Assembly: GCA_945862305.1 (NCBI GenBank)
Contig: CAMAXF010000004.1
Location: 62,001-126,000 of the forward strand
Length of the DNA stretch: 64,000 bases
DNA from: Bordetella parapertussis
Lineage (GTDB): Bacteria; Pseudomonadota; Gammaproteobacteria; Burkholderiales; Burkholderiaceae_A
Direction: 5' to 3'
Position numbers and translations under genes: made by a program. Every line of letters starts with the position of its first letter. The first letter of the stretch is position 1. Below the pieces are notes generated by a model that ran no database searches, was not told where the DNA came from, and saw only the letters and a list, made by a program, of their open reading frames with translations. Positions 50,606 to 59,716 of the stretch are shown here, in pieces.

Positions 50606-52126
50606 ATGCGCCCAATTCGTCAAGAAGATTTCATCCAGAGCATTGCTGATGCATTCCAGTTCATCAGCTACTACCACCCGCTTGACTATGTCCAGGCGCT
50701 CGGGGCTGCCCATGATCGCGAGCAGAGCCCGGCTGCAAAGGATGCGATTGCGCAGATCCTCACGAACAGTCGAATGAGCGCAGAGGGCCATCGGCCCATC
50801 TGCCAGGACACTGGCATTGCCACGGTCTTTCTGAAGATTGGCATGCATGCACGCTGGGACGACGCCACCATGACCGTCTCGGAGATGGTTAATGAGGGCG
50901 TCCGTCGCGCCTACGGTGACGCGGACAACCCGCTTCGGGCCTCGGTGCTCGCCGAACCTGCAGGCGCCCGACGCAACACCAAGGACAACACCCCGGCCGT
51001 GATCCACACCGAGATCGTTGGCGGCGCGGAGGTTGAGGTCATTTGCGCGGCCAAGGGCGGCGGCAGCGAGGCCAAGGCCAAGCTCGGCATGCTCAATCCG
51101 AGCGATTCCATCGTCGACTGGGTGCTCAAGACCGTGCCCACCATGGGTGCGGGCTGGTGCCCGCCGGGCATTTTAGGGATCGGCATCGGCGGCACACCGG
51201 AGAAGGCCATGCTGCTGGCCAAGGAGTCGCTCATGGCCCCGGTGGACATGGCTGAGTTGCTGGCCCGGGGGCCTGAAACACCGATCGAAAAGCTTCGTGC
51301 AGAGCTCTACGAAAAGGTCAATGCCCTCGGCATTGGTGCCCAGGGGCTGGGCGGCCTCACCACGGTGGTGGATGTCAAGGTCATGGACTACCCCACCCAT
51401 GCGGCCAATCTGCCAGTGGCCCTGATTCCAAACTGCGCAGCGACTCGGCATGTGCACTTCCATCTCGATGGCAGTGGCCCCGTGGCCCTCGTGCCACCGA
51501 GCCTCTCAGACTGGCCCAAGGTCAGCTGGGCCCCAGACACCAAGACCTCTCAACGGGTAGACCTCAACAGCCTGACGCCCGCCCAGGTGGCGGCCTGGAC
51601 GCCTGGCCAGACCCTGCTGTTGTCAGGACGGCTCCTGACCGGCCGGGATGCCGCACACAAACGCATCGCCGACATGCTGGCCCGAGGAGAGCCACTGCCT
51701 GTCGACTTCACGAATCGCGTGATCTATTACGTGGGTCCCGTCGATCCGGTTCGAGAGGAGGCTGTCGGCCCTGCAGGTCCCACCACGGCCACCCGCATGG
51801 ACAAATTCACCGACATGATGCTGGAGAAGACAGGCCTCATCGCCATGATCGGAAAGGCCGAACGCGGACCTGAGGCCATCGCAGCCATCAAGGCCCATCG
51901 CTCGGCCTACCTCATGGCCGTGGGTGGAGCAGCCTATCTGGTGAGCAAGGCCATTCGCTCAGCCAAGGTCGTTGGCTTCGAGGACCTCGGCATGGAGGCC
52001 ATCTACGAGTTCGAGGTGGCCGACATGCCGGTCACCGTGGCCGTTGATGCCAATGGCACCTCGGTCCACGAGACCGGCCCTCGGGAATGGAAGGTGCGAA
52101 TCGAGGGCCTGAGGACGTCTGCCTGA
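50606..52126 (+). CDS. fumA: Class I (iron-sulfur) fumarate hydratase
   Basis: 506 residues of the [4Fe-4S] class I type (FumA/FumB), hydrating fumarate to malate. N-terminal alpha part with RPICQDTGIATVF, GGGSEAKAKLGML and C-terminal beta part from GQTLLLSGRLLTGRDAAHKR, with PAGPTTATRMDKFTDMMLEK. Three cluster cysteines are expected in CQDTG, NCAATRHVHF and further down. Oxygen-sensitive, fitting a microaerobic cbb3 user. ATG at 50606. Confidence 0.94.
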   Translation: MRPIRQEDFIQSIADAFQFISYYHPLDYVQALGAAHDREQSPAAKDAIAQILTNSRMSAEGHRPICQDTGIATVFLKIGMHARWDDATMTVSEMVNEGVRRAYGDADNPLRASVLAEPAGARRNTKDNTPAVIHTEIVGGAEVEVICAAKGGGSEAKAKLGMLNPSDSIVDWVLKTVPTMGAGWCPPGILGIGIGGTPEKAMLLAKESLMAPVDMAELLARGPETPIEKLRAELYEKVNALGIGAQGLGGLTTVVDVKVMDYPTHAANLPVALIPNCAATRHVHFHLDGSGPVALVPPSLSDWPKVSWAPDTKTSQRVDLNSLTPAQVAAWTPGQTLLLSGRLLTGRDAAHKRIADMLARGEPLPVDFTNRVIYYVGPVDPVREEAVGPAGPTTATRMDKFTDMMLEKTGLIAMIGKAERGPEAIAAIKAHRSAYLMAVGGAAYLVSKAIRSAKVVGFEDLGMEAIYEFEVADMPVTVAVDANGTSVHETGPREWKVRIEGLRTSA

Positions 52127-52129
52127 CGA

Positions 52130-52537
52130 TCAAAGGCCCAGAGCCGCGATGCCGGCTTTGGCCACCTGAGCATCCTCGTGGGACTTCACATTTGAGACAC
52201 CCACCGCACCAATGCAATGGCCCTCGGCCATGATGGGAACGCCTCCCTCGAGCATGGCCTCTAGTTCCGGTGCTGACAGAAAGGACGTCCGTCCCCCGTT
52301 GATGATGTCCTCGTAGAGCTTGGACTCCCGACGTCCGAGGGCTGCAGTGCGGGCCTTCTGGGGCGCAATGTGGGCCGAGATCGGGGGTGCACCATCGAGC
52401 CGCTTGAACCACAGCAGGTGTCCGCCCTCATCGCAGATGGCGATGCTCACCTTGAATCCGTGCTGATGGGCTTCGGCCTCTGCCGCCGCACCAATTTTTT
52501 CAATGTCTGACTGGGTCAATGCTGGCTTTTGAATCAT
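52130..52537 (-). CDS. GlcG/HbpS-family heme-binding-like protein
   Basis: 135 residues with the HbpS/GlcG (DUF336) fold: VSIAICDEGGHLLWFKRLDGAPPIS, SAHIAPQKARTAALGR, GGVPIMAEGHCIGAVGVSNVKSHEDAQVAKAGI. No signal peptide. HbpS binds heme in Streptomyces, while the role of short intracellular homologs is unclear. It is divergent from an iron-binding protein gene across a Fur-box-like site, which fits iron/heme biology. Confidence 0.88.
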   Translation of the reverse strand: MIQKPALTQSDIEKIGAAAEAEAHQHGFKVSIAICDEGGHLLWFKRLDGAPPISAHIAPQKARTAALGRRESKLYEDIINGGRTSFLSAPELEAMLEGGVPIMAEGHCIGAVGVSNVKSHEDAQVAKAGIAALGL

Positions 52538-52559
52538 GTCGACTCCTCAGGGGGTTGCA

Positions 52560-52578
52560 ATTAAAAATAATTCTCATT
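52560..52578. promoter_or_regulatory. Probable Fur box
   Basis: ATTAAAAATAATTCTCATT contains the 7-1-7 arrangement TAAAAAT-A-ATTCTCA, with a perfect right half and 5/7 left half against TGAGAAT-N-ATTCTCA. It sits between the GlcG/HbpS-like gene and the FbpA-like gene and could control both. Confidence 0.65.
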
Positions 52579-52626
52579 AAGCTTACGGATGAGCGCACTT
52601 CAATCCAATGTTTGTTCAACCACTTT

Positions 52627-53694
52627 ATGAAGCGTACAGCCATGACACGTCGACTCTTCCTCTCCACCACCCTCGTGGTGGCCGCCACGGCCACACTGCC
52701 CACGCTGATTGCCGGCATGAGCACACCCGCCATGGCCCAATCGAATGTTCTCAACCTTTACACCGCACGACATTACAGCAGCGACGATGCCCTGTATGCC
52801 AAGTTCACTGCGAAGACCGGCATCAAGGTCAATGTGGTGAGCTCGAGCGACGAGCCGCTATTGGAGCGCATCCGCAGCGAGGGAGCAGCCGGTCCTGCCG
52901 ATGTGATCCTGCTGGTCGACGCCACACGCCTGTGGCGGGCGCAGCAAGAAGGCCTCTTTCAGCCGCTGAAATCTGCAGTCCTCGACAAGGCCATTCCAGC
53001 GGACCGCCGTGGCGGCGACGCCTGGGTGGGCCTCACCACCCGGGAGCGTGTCCTGATCATCGACCCCACCAGGGTCAAGCCCGAGCAGGTCTCGACCTAT
53101 GCAAGCCTTGCGGATCCCTCCTTCAAGGGCCTGGTCTGCTCCAGAACTGCATCCCACCCCTACATGCTCTCGCTCATCGGCTCGCAATTGGCCAAGCACG
53201 GGTCGGAGAAGACGGAGGCCTGGATGCGTGGCGTGATTGCCAACCTGGCGCGACCATCCAAAGGCGGGGATACGGACCAGATCCGTGCCGTGGCATCGGG
53301 CGAGTGCGGGGTGGCCATCTCAAACAGCTACTACTACGCCCGGCTGATGCGCAGCGACAAGCCAGAGGACAAGGCGGCTGTGGCCAAAACCCGACTGGTC
53401 TGGCCCGACCAGAAAGGCGATGGTACGCACCTGAACATCTCCGGCGGGGGCATTGCCAAGCATGCGCAAAATGCCGCCAACGCACGTGCATTCCTCGAAT
53501 TCCTCGCCAGCCCGGAGATTCAAGGGCAGTTCGCCATGGCCAACAACGAGCGACCTGTTGTGGCCAAGGTGCCCTATGACAACCCGGCCCTGACAAGGCT
53601 AGGAACCTTCAAGGCAGACCCCATGCCCGTGGAGAAATTCGCCAGTCAGAGCCGACTGGCTCAGCAGTTGGTGGACAAGACCGGCTGGCGTTAA
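52627..53694 (+). CDS. fbpA: FbpA-type ferric iron ABC transporter binding protein
   Basis: 355-residue periplasmic ferric-binding protein. N-terminal export signal with a twin-arginine-like MTRRLFLSTTLVVAATATLP, cleaved near MAQS, then ARHYSSDDALYAKFTAKTGI, and the iron-coordinating tyrosine cluster NSYYYARL. Start ATG at 52627 or 52642. The permease and ATPase genes (fbpB, fbpC) are not adjacent, so it must work with components elsewhere. Confidence 0.92.
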   Translation: MKRTAMTRRLFLSTTLVVAATATLPTLIAGMSTPAMAQSNVLNLYTARHYSSDDALYAKFTAKTGIKVNVVSSSDEPLLERIRSEGAAGPADVILLVDATRLWRAQQEGLFQPLKSAVLDKAIPADRRGGDAWVGLTTRERVLIIDPTRVKPEQVSTYASLADPSFKGLVCSRTASHPYMLSLIGSQLAKHGSEKTEAWMRGVIANLARPSKGGDTDQIRAVASGECGVAISNSYYYARLMRSDKPEDKAAVAKTRLVWPDQKGDGTHLNISGGGIAKHAQNAANARAFLEFLASPEIQGQFAMANNERPVVAKVPYDNPALTRLGTFKADPMPVEKFASQSRLAQQLVDKTGWR

Positions 53695-53729
53695 CGCCGC
53701 TGATAAGGCCGCTGGACGGGGCCCGGTCT

Positions 53730-54089
53730 CTAGGCTGGGCCCACCGCCGCGATCACCTTGATCTCCACACGATAGGCCGGGGTGGCCATCTTGGCCTCCA
53801 CGGTGGCCCTGGGCGGGGTATGACCCGGCACAACCCAGGCATCCCAGACGCTGTTCATCAACTTGAAATCTGCCATGTCGGCCAAAAAGATCTGGACCGA
53901 GAGCAGTCTTGATTTATCTGACCCCGCCTCGGCCAGCAGCCGGTCGATCGCATCGAGCACCTGCTTGGTCTGGCCGACCACATCGGCGCTTGGGTCTGCC
54001 GCAACCTGGCCCGCCAAATAGACCGTGCCCTGATGAACAGCCACTTCGGACATTCGTGCACCCACATGCATGCGCTTGATTTCAGACAT
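53730..54089 (-). CDS. RidA/YjgF-like protein
   Basis: 119 residues of the RidA superfamily (YoaB-like) with VYLAGQVAADPSADVVGQTKQVLDAID and PPRATVEAKMATPAYRVEIKVIA. The arginine in PRATVE is the imine-deaminase arginine of RidA proteins, so deaminase activity is plausible but not shown. It starts eight bases inside the end of the upstream hydrolase gene. Confidence 0.88.
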   Translation of the reverse strand: MSEIKRMHVGARMSEVAVHQGTVYLAGQVAADPSADVVGQTKQVLDAIDRLLAEAGSDKSRLLSVQIFLADMADFKLMNSVWDAWVVPGHTPPRATVEAKMATPAYRVEIKVIAAVGPA

Positions 54090-54999
54090 CACTGCTCCTT
54101 TCAAAAATCCATTGAACAATTGCCTCAACCTCCTCGGCTCGAATGAGCGACGGGGCATGGCCAACCCCTTGCAGGGTGAGAAGACGCGCCATGGGGCCGC
54201 GATGGGTCATGGCCTGTGCCACCTCGGGCGTCAGCAGATCACTGTCCGCACCACGCACCAGCAGTGTGGGCACCTCGATGGCATCGTAGAGGGGCCAGAC
54301 ATCCATGTCTGGAGGCGGCTGGCCCTCTGCCATCGCAAAGGCCTGACGAAACGGTTCGGACAATGATGGGTCGTAGTGGAACCGATACCCATCACCATCT
54401 GGGTGCAGCACGGTCTCGGCCAAGTGCTGCCACTCTGCATCCGTGTGGGGACCAAAGCCGGCAAAGATCTTTCGAACCAGCGCCTCAGCCTCCTCAAAGG
54501 TCCCGAAATAAGGGTCGGCCCCCAGGTATCGGCCGATCCGCCCGAGTGCCTCCCCACTGACCACGGCACCCACATCGTTGAGGACCAACGAGCGCAGCCG
54601 AACGGCCGGGTATCGATCGGCCCGATCTGGCGCACCCGCCAGAATCATGGCGATCAGTCCGCCCATGGAGGTGCCCACCCAATGCATGGGTGGCAAGGCC
54701 AACTGCTCGGCCATGGACTGCATGTCATCTGCGTACTGCGTCACGAGGTAGTGCTGTGGATCGGAGAGCCAGTCGGACGCGCCTCGGCCCACCACATCGG
54801 GGGCCAGCACCCGGTGGGTCTCTGAGAGCCGCTCTGCCAGTCGTTGAAAGTCGTGCCCGACCCGCGTGAGGCCGTGCACGCAGACCACCACCTGGGCATT
54901 CTCTGGGCTGCCCCACTCGTGCACCACCATGCGGTGCGGCCCACTCGGGCTGCTGCACTCGATCGTATGGCGACGCACGGCGCTTGGTTTGAGATTCAT
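54082..54999 (-). CDS. Alpha/beta hydrolase
   Basis: 305 residues with nucleophile Ser111 in WVGTSMGGLIAM, acid candidate in LLVRGADSDLLTPE and catalytic His in LQGVGHAPSLI. The oxyanion segment is VVCVHGLTRVGHDF. The substrate is unknown. Resemblance to esterases near 3-hydroxybutyrate genes hints at ester or polyhydroxybutyrate-oligomer hydrolysis, but this is inference. Divergent from bdhA over 25 bases. Confidence 0.85.
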   Translation of the reverse strand: MNLKPSAVRRHTIECSSPSGPHRMVVHEWGSPENAQVVVCVHGLTRVGHDFQRLAERLSETHRVLAPDVVGRGASDWLSDPQHYLVTQYADDMQSMAEQLALPPMHWVGTSMGGLIAMILAGAPDRADRYPAVRLRSLVLNDVGAVVSGEALGRIGRYLGADPYFGTFEEAEALVRKIFAGFGPHTDAEWQHLAETVLHPDGDGYRFHYDPSLSEPFRQAFAMAEGQPPPDMDVWPLYDAIEVPTLLVRGADSDLLTPEVAQAMTHRGPMARLLTLQGVGHAPSLIRAEEVEAIVQWIFERSSDV

Positions 55000-55024
55000 T
55001 GCGCTGCGAGACTATCATCCCTGC

Positions 55025-55846
55025 ATGACCAAGACGACAACCCGCGGCATTGCAACCCACGGCCAACTGCGCGGCAGGGTGGCTCTCATCACAGGCTCCA
55101 CCAGTGGCATCGGGCTTGGCCTGGCCGAGGCCTTTGCAGCCGAGGGCGCCTCTCTGGTGATCAACGGATTCTCCAGCCCAGCAGAGGTCGAGGCCATTGT
55201 CTCGAGGCTCTCATCCATCAGCCAGGCCCCTGTGCACTACCACGGGGCGGACATGTCTCGCCCCGCGGAGATTGCGGAGTTGGTCGGCCACGCGGAACAC
55301 ACCTTGGGACGGCTGGACATCCTCATCAACAATGCCGGCATTCAGCATGTGGCCCCAGTCGAGGAGTTTCCCACCGAGCGGTGGGATGCCGTCATTGCGA
55401 TCAACCTCACGGCGGCCTTTCACACCATTCGGGCAGCCCTGCCAGGCATGAGAGCACGGGGCCATGGCCGAATCATCAATCTGGCCTCGGCCCACGGACT
55501 GGTCGCCTCTGCGAACAAATCAGCCTACGTCGCGGCCAAACATGGCCTTGTCGGCCTGACCAAGGTGGTGGCCCTCGAGACTGCACAGACCGACATCACC
55601 TGCAATGCAATCTGCCCCGGCTGGGTCCTGACCCCACTGGTGCAAAAGCAGGTCGAGGCACGGGCCGCACAAGAGCAGGTGTCTGTTGAAGTGGCCAAGT
55701 CGAGGCTGTTGCTGGAGAAGCAGCCCTCCGGAGAATTCGTCACCCCGGACCAACTTGCCGGCCTGGCGCTATTTCTGTGCAGCCCAGCGGCCAGTCAGGT
55801 TCGCGGTGCGGCCTGGAATGTCGACGGGGGCTGGCTGGCCCAGTGA
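55025..55846 (+). CDS. bdhA: D-3-hydroxybutyrate dehydrogenase
   Basis: 273-residue SDR enzyme interconverting 3-hydroxybutyrate and acetoacetate. NAD-binding TGSTSGIG at 23-30, NNAG at 102-105, catalytic Ser155, Tyr168 and Lys172 (YVAAK). The segment CNAICPGWVLTPLVQKQ and the C-terminal GAAWNVDGGW match 3-hydroxybutyrate dehydrogenases. Fits degradation of polyhydroxybutyrate stores. Its last 78 bases overlap comEC tail-to-tail. Confidence 0.93.
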   Translation: MTKTTTRGIATHGQLRGRVALITGSTSGIGLGLAEAFAAEGASLVINGFSSPAEVEAIVSRLSSISQAPVHYHGADMSRPAEIAELVGHAEHTLGRLDILINNAGIQHVAPVEEFPTERWDAVIAINLTAAFHTIRAALPGMRARGHGRIINLASAHGLVASANKSAYVAAKHGLVGLTKVVALETAQTDITCNAICPGWVLTPLVQKQVEARAAQEQVSVEVAKSRLLLEKQPSGEFVTPDQLAGLALFLCSPAASQVRGAAWNVDGGWLAQ

Positions 55847-58267
55847 GGGTTGCGGCCTGAGGCCAGGCTCGGCCCCTCGTGGACGGTGCCAAAAACGGCG
55901 TGTCTCCGAAGCCGCCTCTCGCAGCCTGAACGCGCCAGCGCCAGCCTGCGTCGGCCAGTCGATCTGAAGGCCACCCATGAGATCGGTTCGCGCCACAGCA
56001 ATCCCATGCCGTGCATGCCGCTCGATCACCTCGGGAGCCGGGTGGTCGAAACGGCCCTTGTAGGCCGACTGGGCCACCGACAGCACCGGCCTGACGCGCC
56101 CAAGCAAGGCATCCGATGAGGAGGTCTTGCTGCCATGGTGCGGCATGAGCAAGACCGTTGGCCCCTGGCCAACCCAGGGCGCCCGCTCCAGCATGGCACG
56201 CTCTTGTTCGGCCGGGATGTCCCCAGTCAACAGCAGTCGATTGCCTTGGGCATCGATCACCTCCAGGACGCAGGAGTCTTCGTTCCGTCCGCGCTGCTGC
56301 GGGGAGGGCGGATCGTCAGCAAACGGGAAAACAACCCGGAACCAAACCCCGTCCCAGACCCAGGACTGACCCGCCTCGCATCGGGCCTGCGGCTGCTCGG
56401 TGCGGCCCGTCATGGTCGTGAGGAGAAAGCCTGGTCGCATCGTGGACCAGACCGTCTCCAGGCCCGAACTGTGATCGATGTCTGCATGGGTGATGACCAG
56501 GCCATCGAGCCCGCGCACACCCAGGGCTGCGAGCTGCGGGACCAACACGCGCTCGGCTGCCGTCGAGGCACCCATGGGCGGGCCGGTGTCCACCAAAAGA
56601 GCATGTTGCTGGGTCTGCACCAGCACTGCACTGCCCTGCCCAACATCGAAGAAATGGGCCCGCATGCCTCCCTCTGGCAGGGTGGCTGCTGTCGGCCAGA
56701 GCAAGGCGAGCACACCAAGCCAGCCTGCATGCCGCCATCGCGGCAGGCCCGACTGCAGAGCAAGACCTGCGCCGAGGACGGCGACCACCGAGGCCCAGAC
56801 AGCAGGCGCATGCCAACGCAGGCTTGCCCCTTCCCAGGCCGACATCCAGACGAGCTGATCAAAAAGCCAGCCAAAGACGAGTTCTCCGAGCACGAGGGGC
56901 ATCGAGACCCCATAGAAGGCCAACAAGGCCCCGAGCATGGCCAAAGGGGTCACCACAAAGGTCACGATGGGAATGGCCAAGGCATTGGCCAGTGGGCCCA
57001 CCACGGAGAGCTGTTGGAAGAAGACGATGGTCAGCGGGGCGATGCCCAGCGTGATCGCCAACTGGGCACGCACCGCTGCGGCGGTGCTGCCCTTCCATCC
57101 CTGCTGGGCACTGGGCATGCCAAAGAGCACCGCCACTGCAAAAAAGGAGAGCCAGAAACCAGGTGCGAGCAAGGCCAAGGGATCGAGCACGAGAATGGCC
57201 ATGAGCGTGAGGCTCAGGATGGCCCACGGCTGCGCCTGAAGCCCACTGACCGTGGCCAACGCCGCCACGGTGACCATCCACGCCGTTCTTTGTGCAGGGA
57301 GGTTAAAGCCCGCCAGCAGTGCATAAGCAAACGCGGCGAGGCTGGCGGCGACCGCAGCAGCAACAGGTGTGGGCACATGAAGGGCGAGCTTGAGCGGGGG
57401 TCGACTGAGCCAGCCCCAGAGCAGCCCCACCAGGCCACGCGCCAACACTGCAAACATGGTGACGTGCATGCCAGAGATGCTCATGAGGTGGGATACGCCG
57501 GTGGTGGCAAAAATGGCCCAGTCCGATGCCGAAATGGCCTGCTGCTCTCCCACCACCAGGCCCGAGAGCACACCCCCATGGCGCGCTTCTGGGACCGCGG
57601 CAGCAATGGCCTGCCGAATGGCATCTCGGGCGCGATCGATCTGGGCTGAGAGGCTCCGGGATTCTCCGGAGAGCACTGCGGGAAGACTGGCCGACTCACG
57701 CACCTGGGCTGTCAACTGAACCCGCTTCTGAAAAAGCCACGTCTCGAGATCGAAGCCATGGAAGTTTCGCGTGCCTGCCGGATGACGGACCTTGGCATAC
57801 AACTTCCACTGCTGACCGGGGGCCAGCCGTCGCTCCGGCGCCTCGACTGAGACAGGCCAGTTCACCATGAGGCTGCGGCCATGCAAAAGGTCTTGGGCCT
57901 GGAAGCGCCAGGCAGGCTGTTCACCGTCGTGGCGCTGGGGGAGGTCCTCAATCTCCAGGTGCAGGGCCATGACCGTCCCCTCCTCCTGCGGACCCAACGC
58001 CAGTTGCAGGATCTGATCGGAGCGCCAGGCCCCCCAACTGGCAGACAGACACGTGATGGCAAGCACCGTGATGAGCGTTGCCAGCCCACCTTGTAGACGA
58101 TGGCCGATGGCTGATGGCGGTCTTCGCGACAGCCAGCCCCCCGCCAGCGCAAGCAGCGCGCCCACGGCTGCCAAATGCCGCCAATCTGGAAGGTCGGGCT
58201 GGCGCAGCAAGACGGCCAGACCCAACAGGCTGGCCAATGCCAGCCTGTAGAGGAGCGGAATGTTCAT
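55769..58267 (-). CDS. comEC: DNA uptake channel protein ComEC/Rec2
   Basis: 832-residue inner-membrane channel for single-stranded DNA. Order: N-terminal hydrophobic region with OB-like domain, Competence domain with several helices (GVSHLMSISGMHVTMFAVL), and a C-terminal metallo-beta-lactamase-like domain (VITHADIDHSSGLE, LMPHHGSKTSSSD). The final 40 residues are not typical of the family and overlap bdhA. The ATG at 58265-58267 overlaps the tatD stop. Confidence 0.94.
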   Translation of the reverse strand: MNIPLLYRLALASLLGLAVLLRQPDLPDWRHLAAVGALLALAGGWLSRRPPSAIGHRLQGGLATLITVLAITCLSASWGAWRSDQILQLALGPQEEGTVMALHLEIEDLPQRHDGEQPAWRFQAQDLLHGRSLMVNWPVSVEAPERRLAPGQQWKLYAKVRHPAGTRNFHGFDLETWLFQKRVQLTAQVRESASLPAVLSGESRSLSAQIDRARDAIRQAIAAAVPEARHGGVLSGLVVGEQQAISASDWAIFATTGVSHLMSISGMHVTMFAVLARGLVGLLWGWLSRPPLKLALHVPTPVAAAVAASLAAFAYALLAGFNLPAQRTAWMVTVAALATVSGLQAQPWAILSLTLMAILVLDPLALLAPGFWLSFFAVAVLFGMPSAQQGWKGSTAAAVRAQLAITLGIAPLTIVFFQQLSVVGPLANALAIPIVTFVVTPLAMLGALLAFYGVSMPLVLGELVFGWLFDQLVWMSAWEGASLRWHAPAVWASVVAVLGAGLALQSGLPRWRHAGWLGVLALLWPTAATLPEGGMRAHFFDVGQGSAVLVQTQQHALLVDTGPPMGASTAAERVLVPQLAALGVRGLDGLVITHADIDHSSGLETVWSTMRPGFLLTTMTGRTEQPQARCEAGQSWVWDGVWFRVVFPFADDPPSPQQRGRNEDSCVLEVIDAQGNRLLLTGDIPAEQERAMLERAPWVGQGPTVLLMPHHGSKTSSSDALLGRVRPVLSVAQSAYKGRFDHPAPEVIERHARHGIAVARTDLMGGLQIDWPTQAGAGAFRLREAASETRRFWHRPRGAEPGLRPQPSLGQPAPVDIPGRTANLTGRWAAQK

Positions 58268-59052
58268 GCCCCGGGGTGGGCGAGCGGGAGAAGTCGGGGC
58301 AGCGCCTCCACAGCGGCGGCTGTGGTTGCGTGGTCGATGACCTCCAGGGTGGTCTTGCGCAATTCAGCCAGGGTGTTGGCCACACCCGCCGTGTGCTCTG
58401 GCGCATTGGCCTGGCCCTTGGCCAGCCAGGACGGTGCGATGTCGGGGCTGTCGGTCTCAAGCACCATGCCCGACAACGGCAGTGCCTCGGCCAGGGCTCG
58501 AATGCGGGTTGAACGCGAGTACGTGAGCGTGCCGCCAAAGCCAAGCTTCATGCCCTGGTTCAGATAGGCCTGCGCTTGGACCAGGCTGCCGTTGAAGGCA
58601 TGGGCAATGCCACGCCGAATGCCAAAACGCCGAAGGCCCTTGAGCACTTGGTCTTGGGCGCGGCGTACATGCAGGACCACCGGCAGGTCGTGGTCTCGGG
58701 CCAGCCGGAGCTGAGCGTGAAAGAGGAATTCCATACGGGTCCGATCCAGAGAGGGCACAAAGTGATCAAGGCCGATCTCCCCAACGCCCACGAGCTTGGG
58801 ATCGTCTCGAGCCTCGATCAGCGCATTCTCGAGTGCGCCCAGGTCTGCATCTGTCGTCTGATTGGTGGAGCAAGGATGCAGGCCCAGGCAGTAATAGACC
58901 CCTGGCATCTGGGCGGCCAGCTTGCGCACCACTGGAAGATTTTCTACAGAGACGGCCGGACAGACCACGGCAAGCACGCCCCTGGCCTCGGCTGCCAACA
59001 CAGCAGCCTTTGGGTCGTCTAGAAAATCAAGGTGGCAATGTGTGTCAATCAA
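58264..59052 (-). CDS. tatD: TatD-family metal-dependent DNase
   Basis: 262 residues, TIM-barrel hydrolase. MIDTHCHLDFL opening with metal-binding His5 and His7, VGEIGLDHF with the conserved Glu and LVLETDSPDIAP end. Homologs show 3'-5' exonuclease activity. The only fitting start is the TTG at 59052-59050 inside the last codons of lolD, and an upstream reading would extend into lolD. Confidence 0.92.
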   Translation of the reverse strand: MIDTHCHLDFLDDPKAAVLAAEARGVLAVVCPAVSVENLPVVRKLAAQMPGVYYCLGLHPCSTNQTTDADLGALENALIEARDDPKLVGVGEIGLDHFVPSLDRTRMEFLFHAQLRLARDHDLPVVLHVRRAQDQVLKGLRRFGIRRGIAHAFNGSLVQAQAYLNQGMKLGFGGTLTYSRSTRIRALAEALPLSGMVLETDSPDIAPSWLAKGQANAPEHTAGVANTLAELRKTTLEVIDHATTAAAVEALPRLLPLAHPGA

Positions 59053-59716
59053 GTCGCGCCATCTCAAATCGGCGATCGCAACGAGCCGCCAGCGCGGGGT
59101 CATGGGTCACGACAATGAGGGCCGAGGATTGACTGCGCACCCCTTCGACCAGAAGGTCGAAGACGCGTCCTGATGCCTCACGGTCCAGGTTGCCGGTGGG
59201 CTCATCGGCAAGCACCACTGCCGGCGCCGTGACCAAGGCCCGTGCGATCGCCACACGCTGACGTTCACCGCCAGAGAGTTGTGCGGGCCGATGGTCGAGC
59301 CGATCCGCCAGCCCGACGCGCTCGAGCAAAACCCGGGCTGCTCCTTGCGCGGCCTCGCGCGGCATCCGGCGAATCCACAGGGGCATGGCCACGTTGTCCA
59401 GTGCCGAGAACTCGCCCAGCAGGTGATGAAACTGGTACACAAAACCGATGGCCTCGTTGCGTATCTTGGTTCGCTCGGCATCGGCCATGCTCGAGAAGGC
59501 GGCGCCCCGGAAGCGCACCTCACCCGCGCTGGGCCGATCAAGCCCCCCGAGCAACTGGAGGAGCGTGCTCTTGCCAACGCCAGAGGGCCCGACGATGGCC
59601 AGTGTCTCTCCAGTGAAGACAGACAGGTTTAGATTCAGAAAGGGGCAGACGGCCCGGGGCCCATCGGAGAACTGCTTGGTGAGCCCAATGGCTTCCAGCA
59701 CGGGGGAGTCAATCAT
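59045..59716 (-). CDS. lolD: Lipoprotein-releasing ABC ATPase LolD
   Basis: 223 residues. Walker A GPSGVGKS at 43-50, signature LSGGERQRVAIARAL, Walker B VVLADEPTGNLD. Powers LolCDE extraction of outer-membrane lipoproteins. It overlaps lolC by eight bases, and the assignment rests on that neighbour. Confidence 0.96.
   Translation of the reverse strand: MIDSPVLEAIGLTKQFSDGPRAVCPFLNLNLSVFTGETLAIVGPSGVGKSTLLQLLGGLDRPSAGEVRFRGAAFSSMADAERTKIRNEAIGFVYQFHHLLGEFSALDNVAMPLWIRRMPREAAQGAARVLLERVGLADRLDHRPAQLSGGERQRVAIARALVTAPAVVLADEPTGNLDREASGRVFDLLVEGVRSQSSALIVVTHDPALAARCDRRFEMARLD

Noticed and set aside
53719..53742. GGGCCC...GGGCCC hairpin between fbpA and the RidA-like gene
   Set aside because: Only six GC pairs with a 12-base loop and no T run in either direction. 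It overlaps the RidA-like stop codon. Too weak to call a terminator, though it may help termination.
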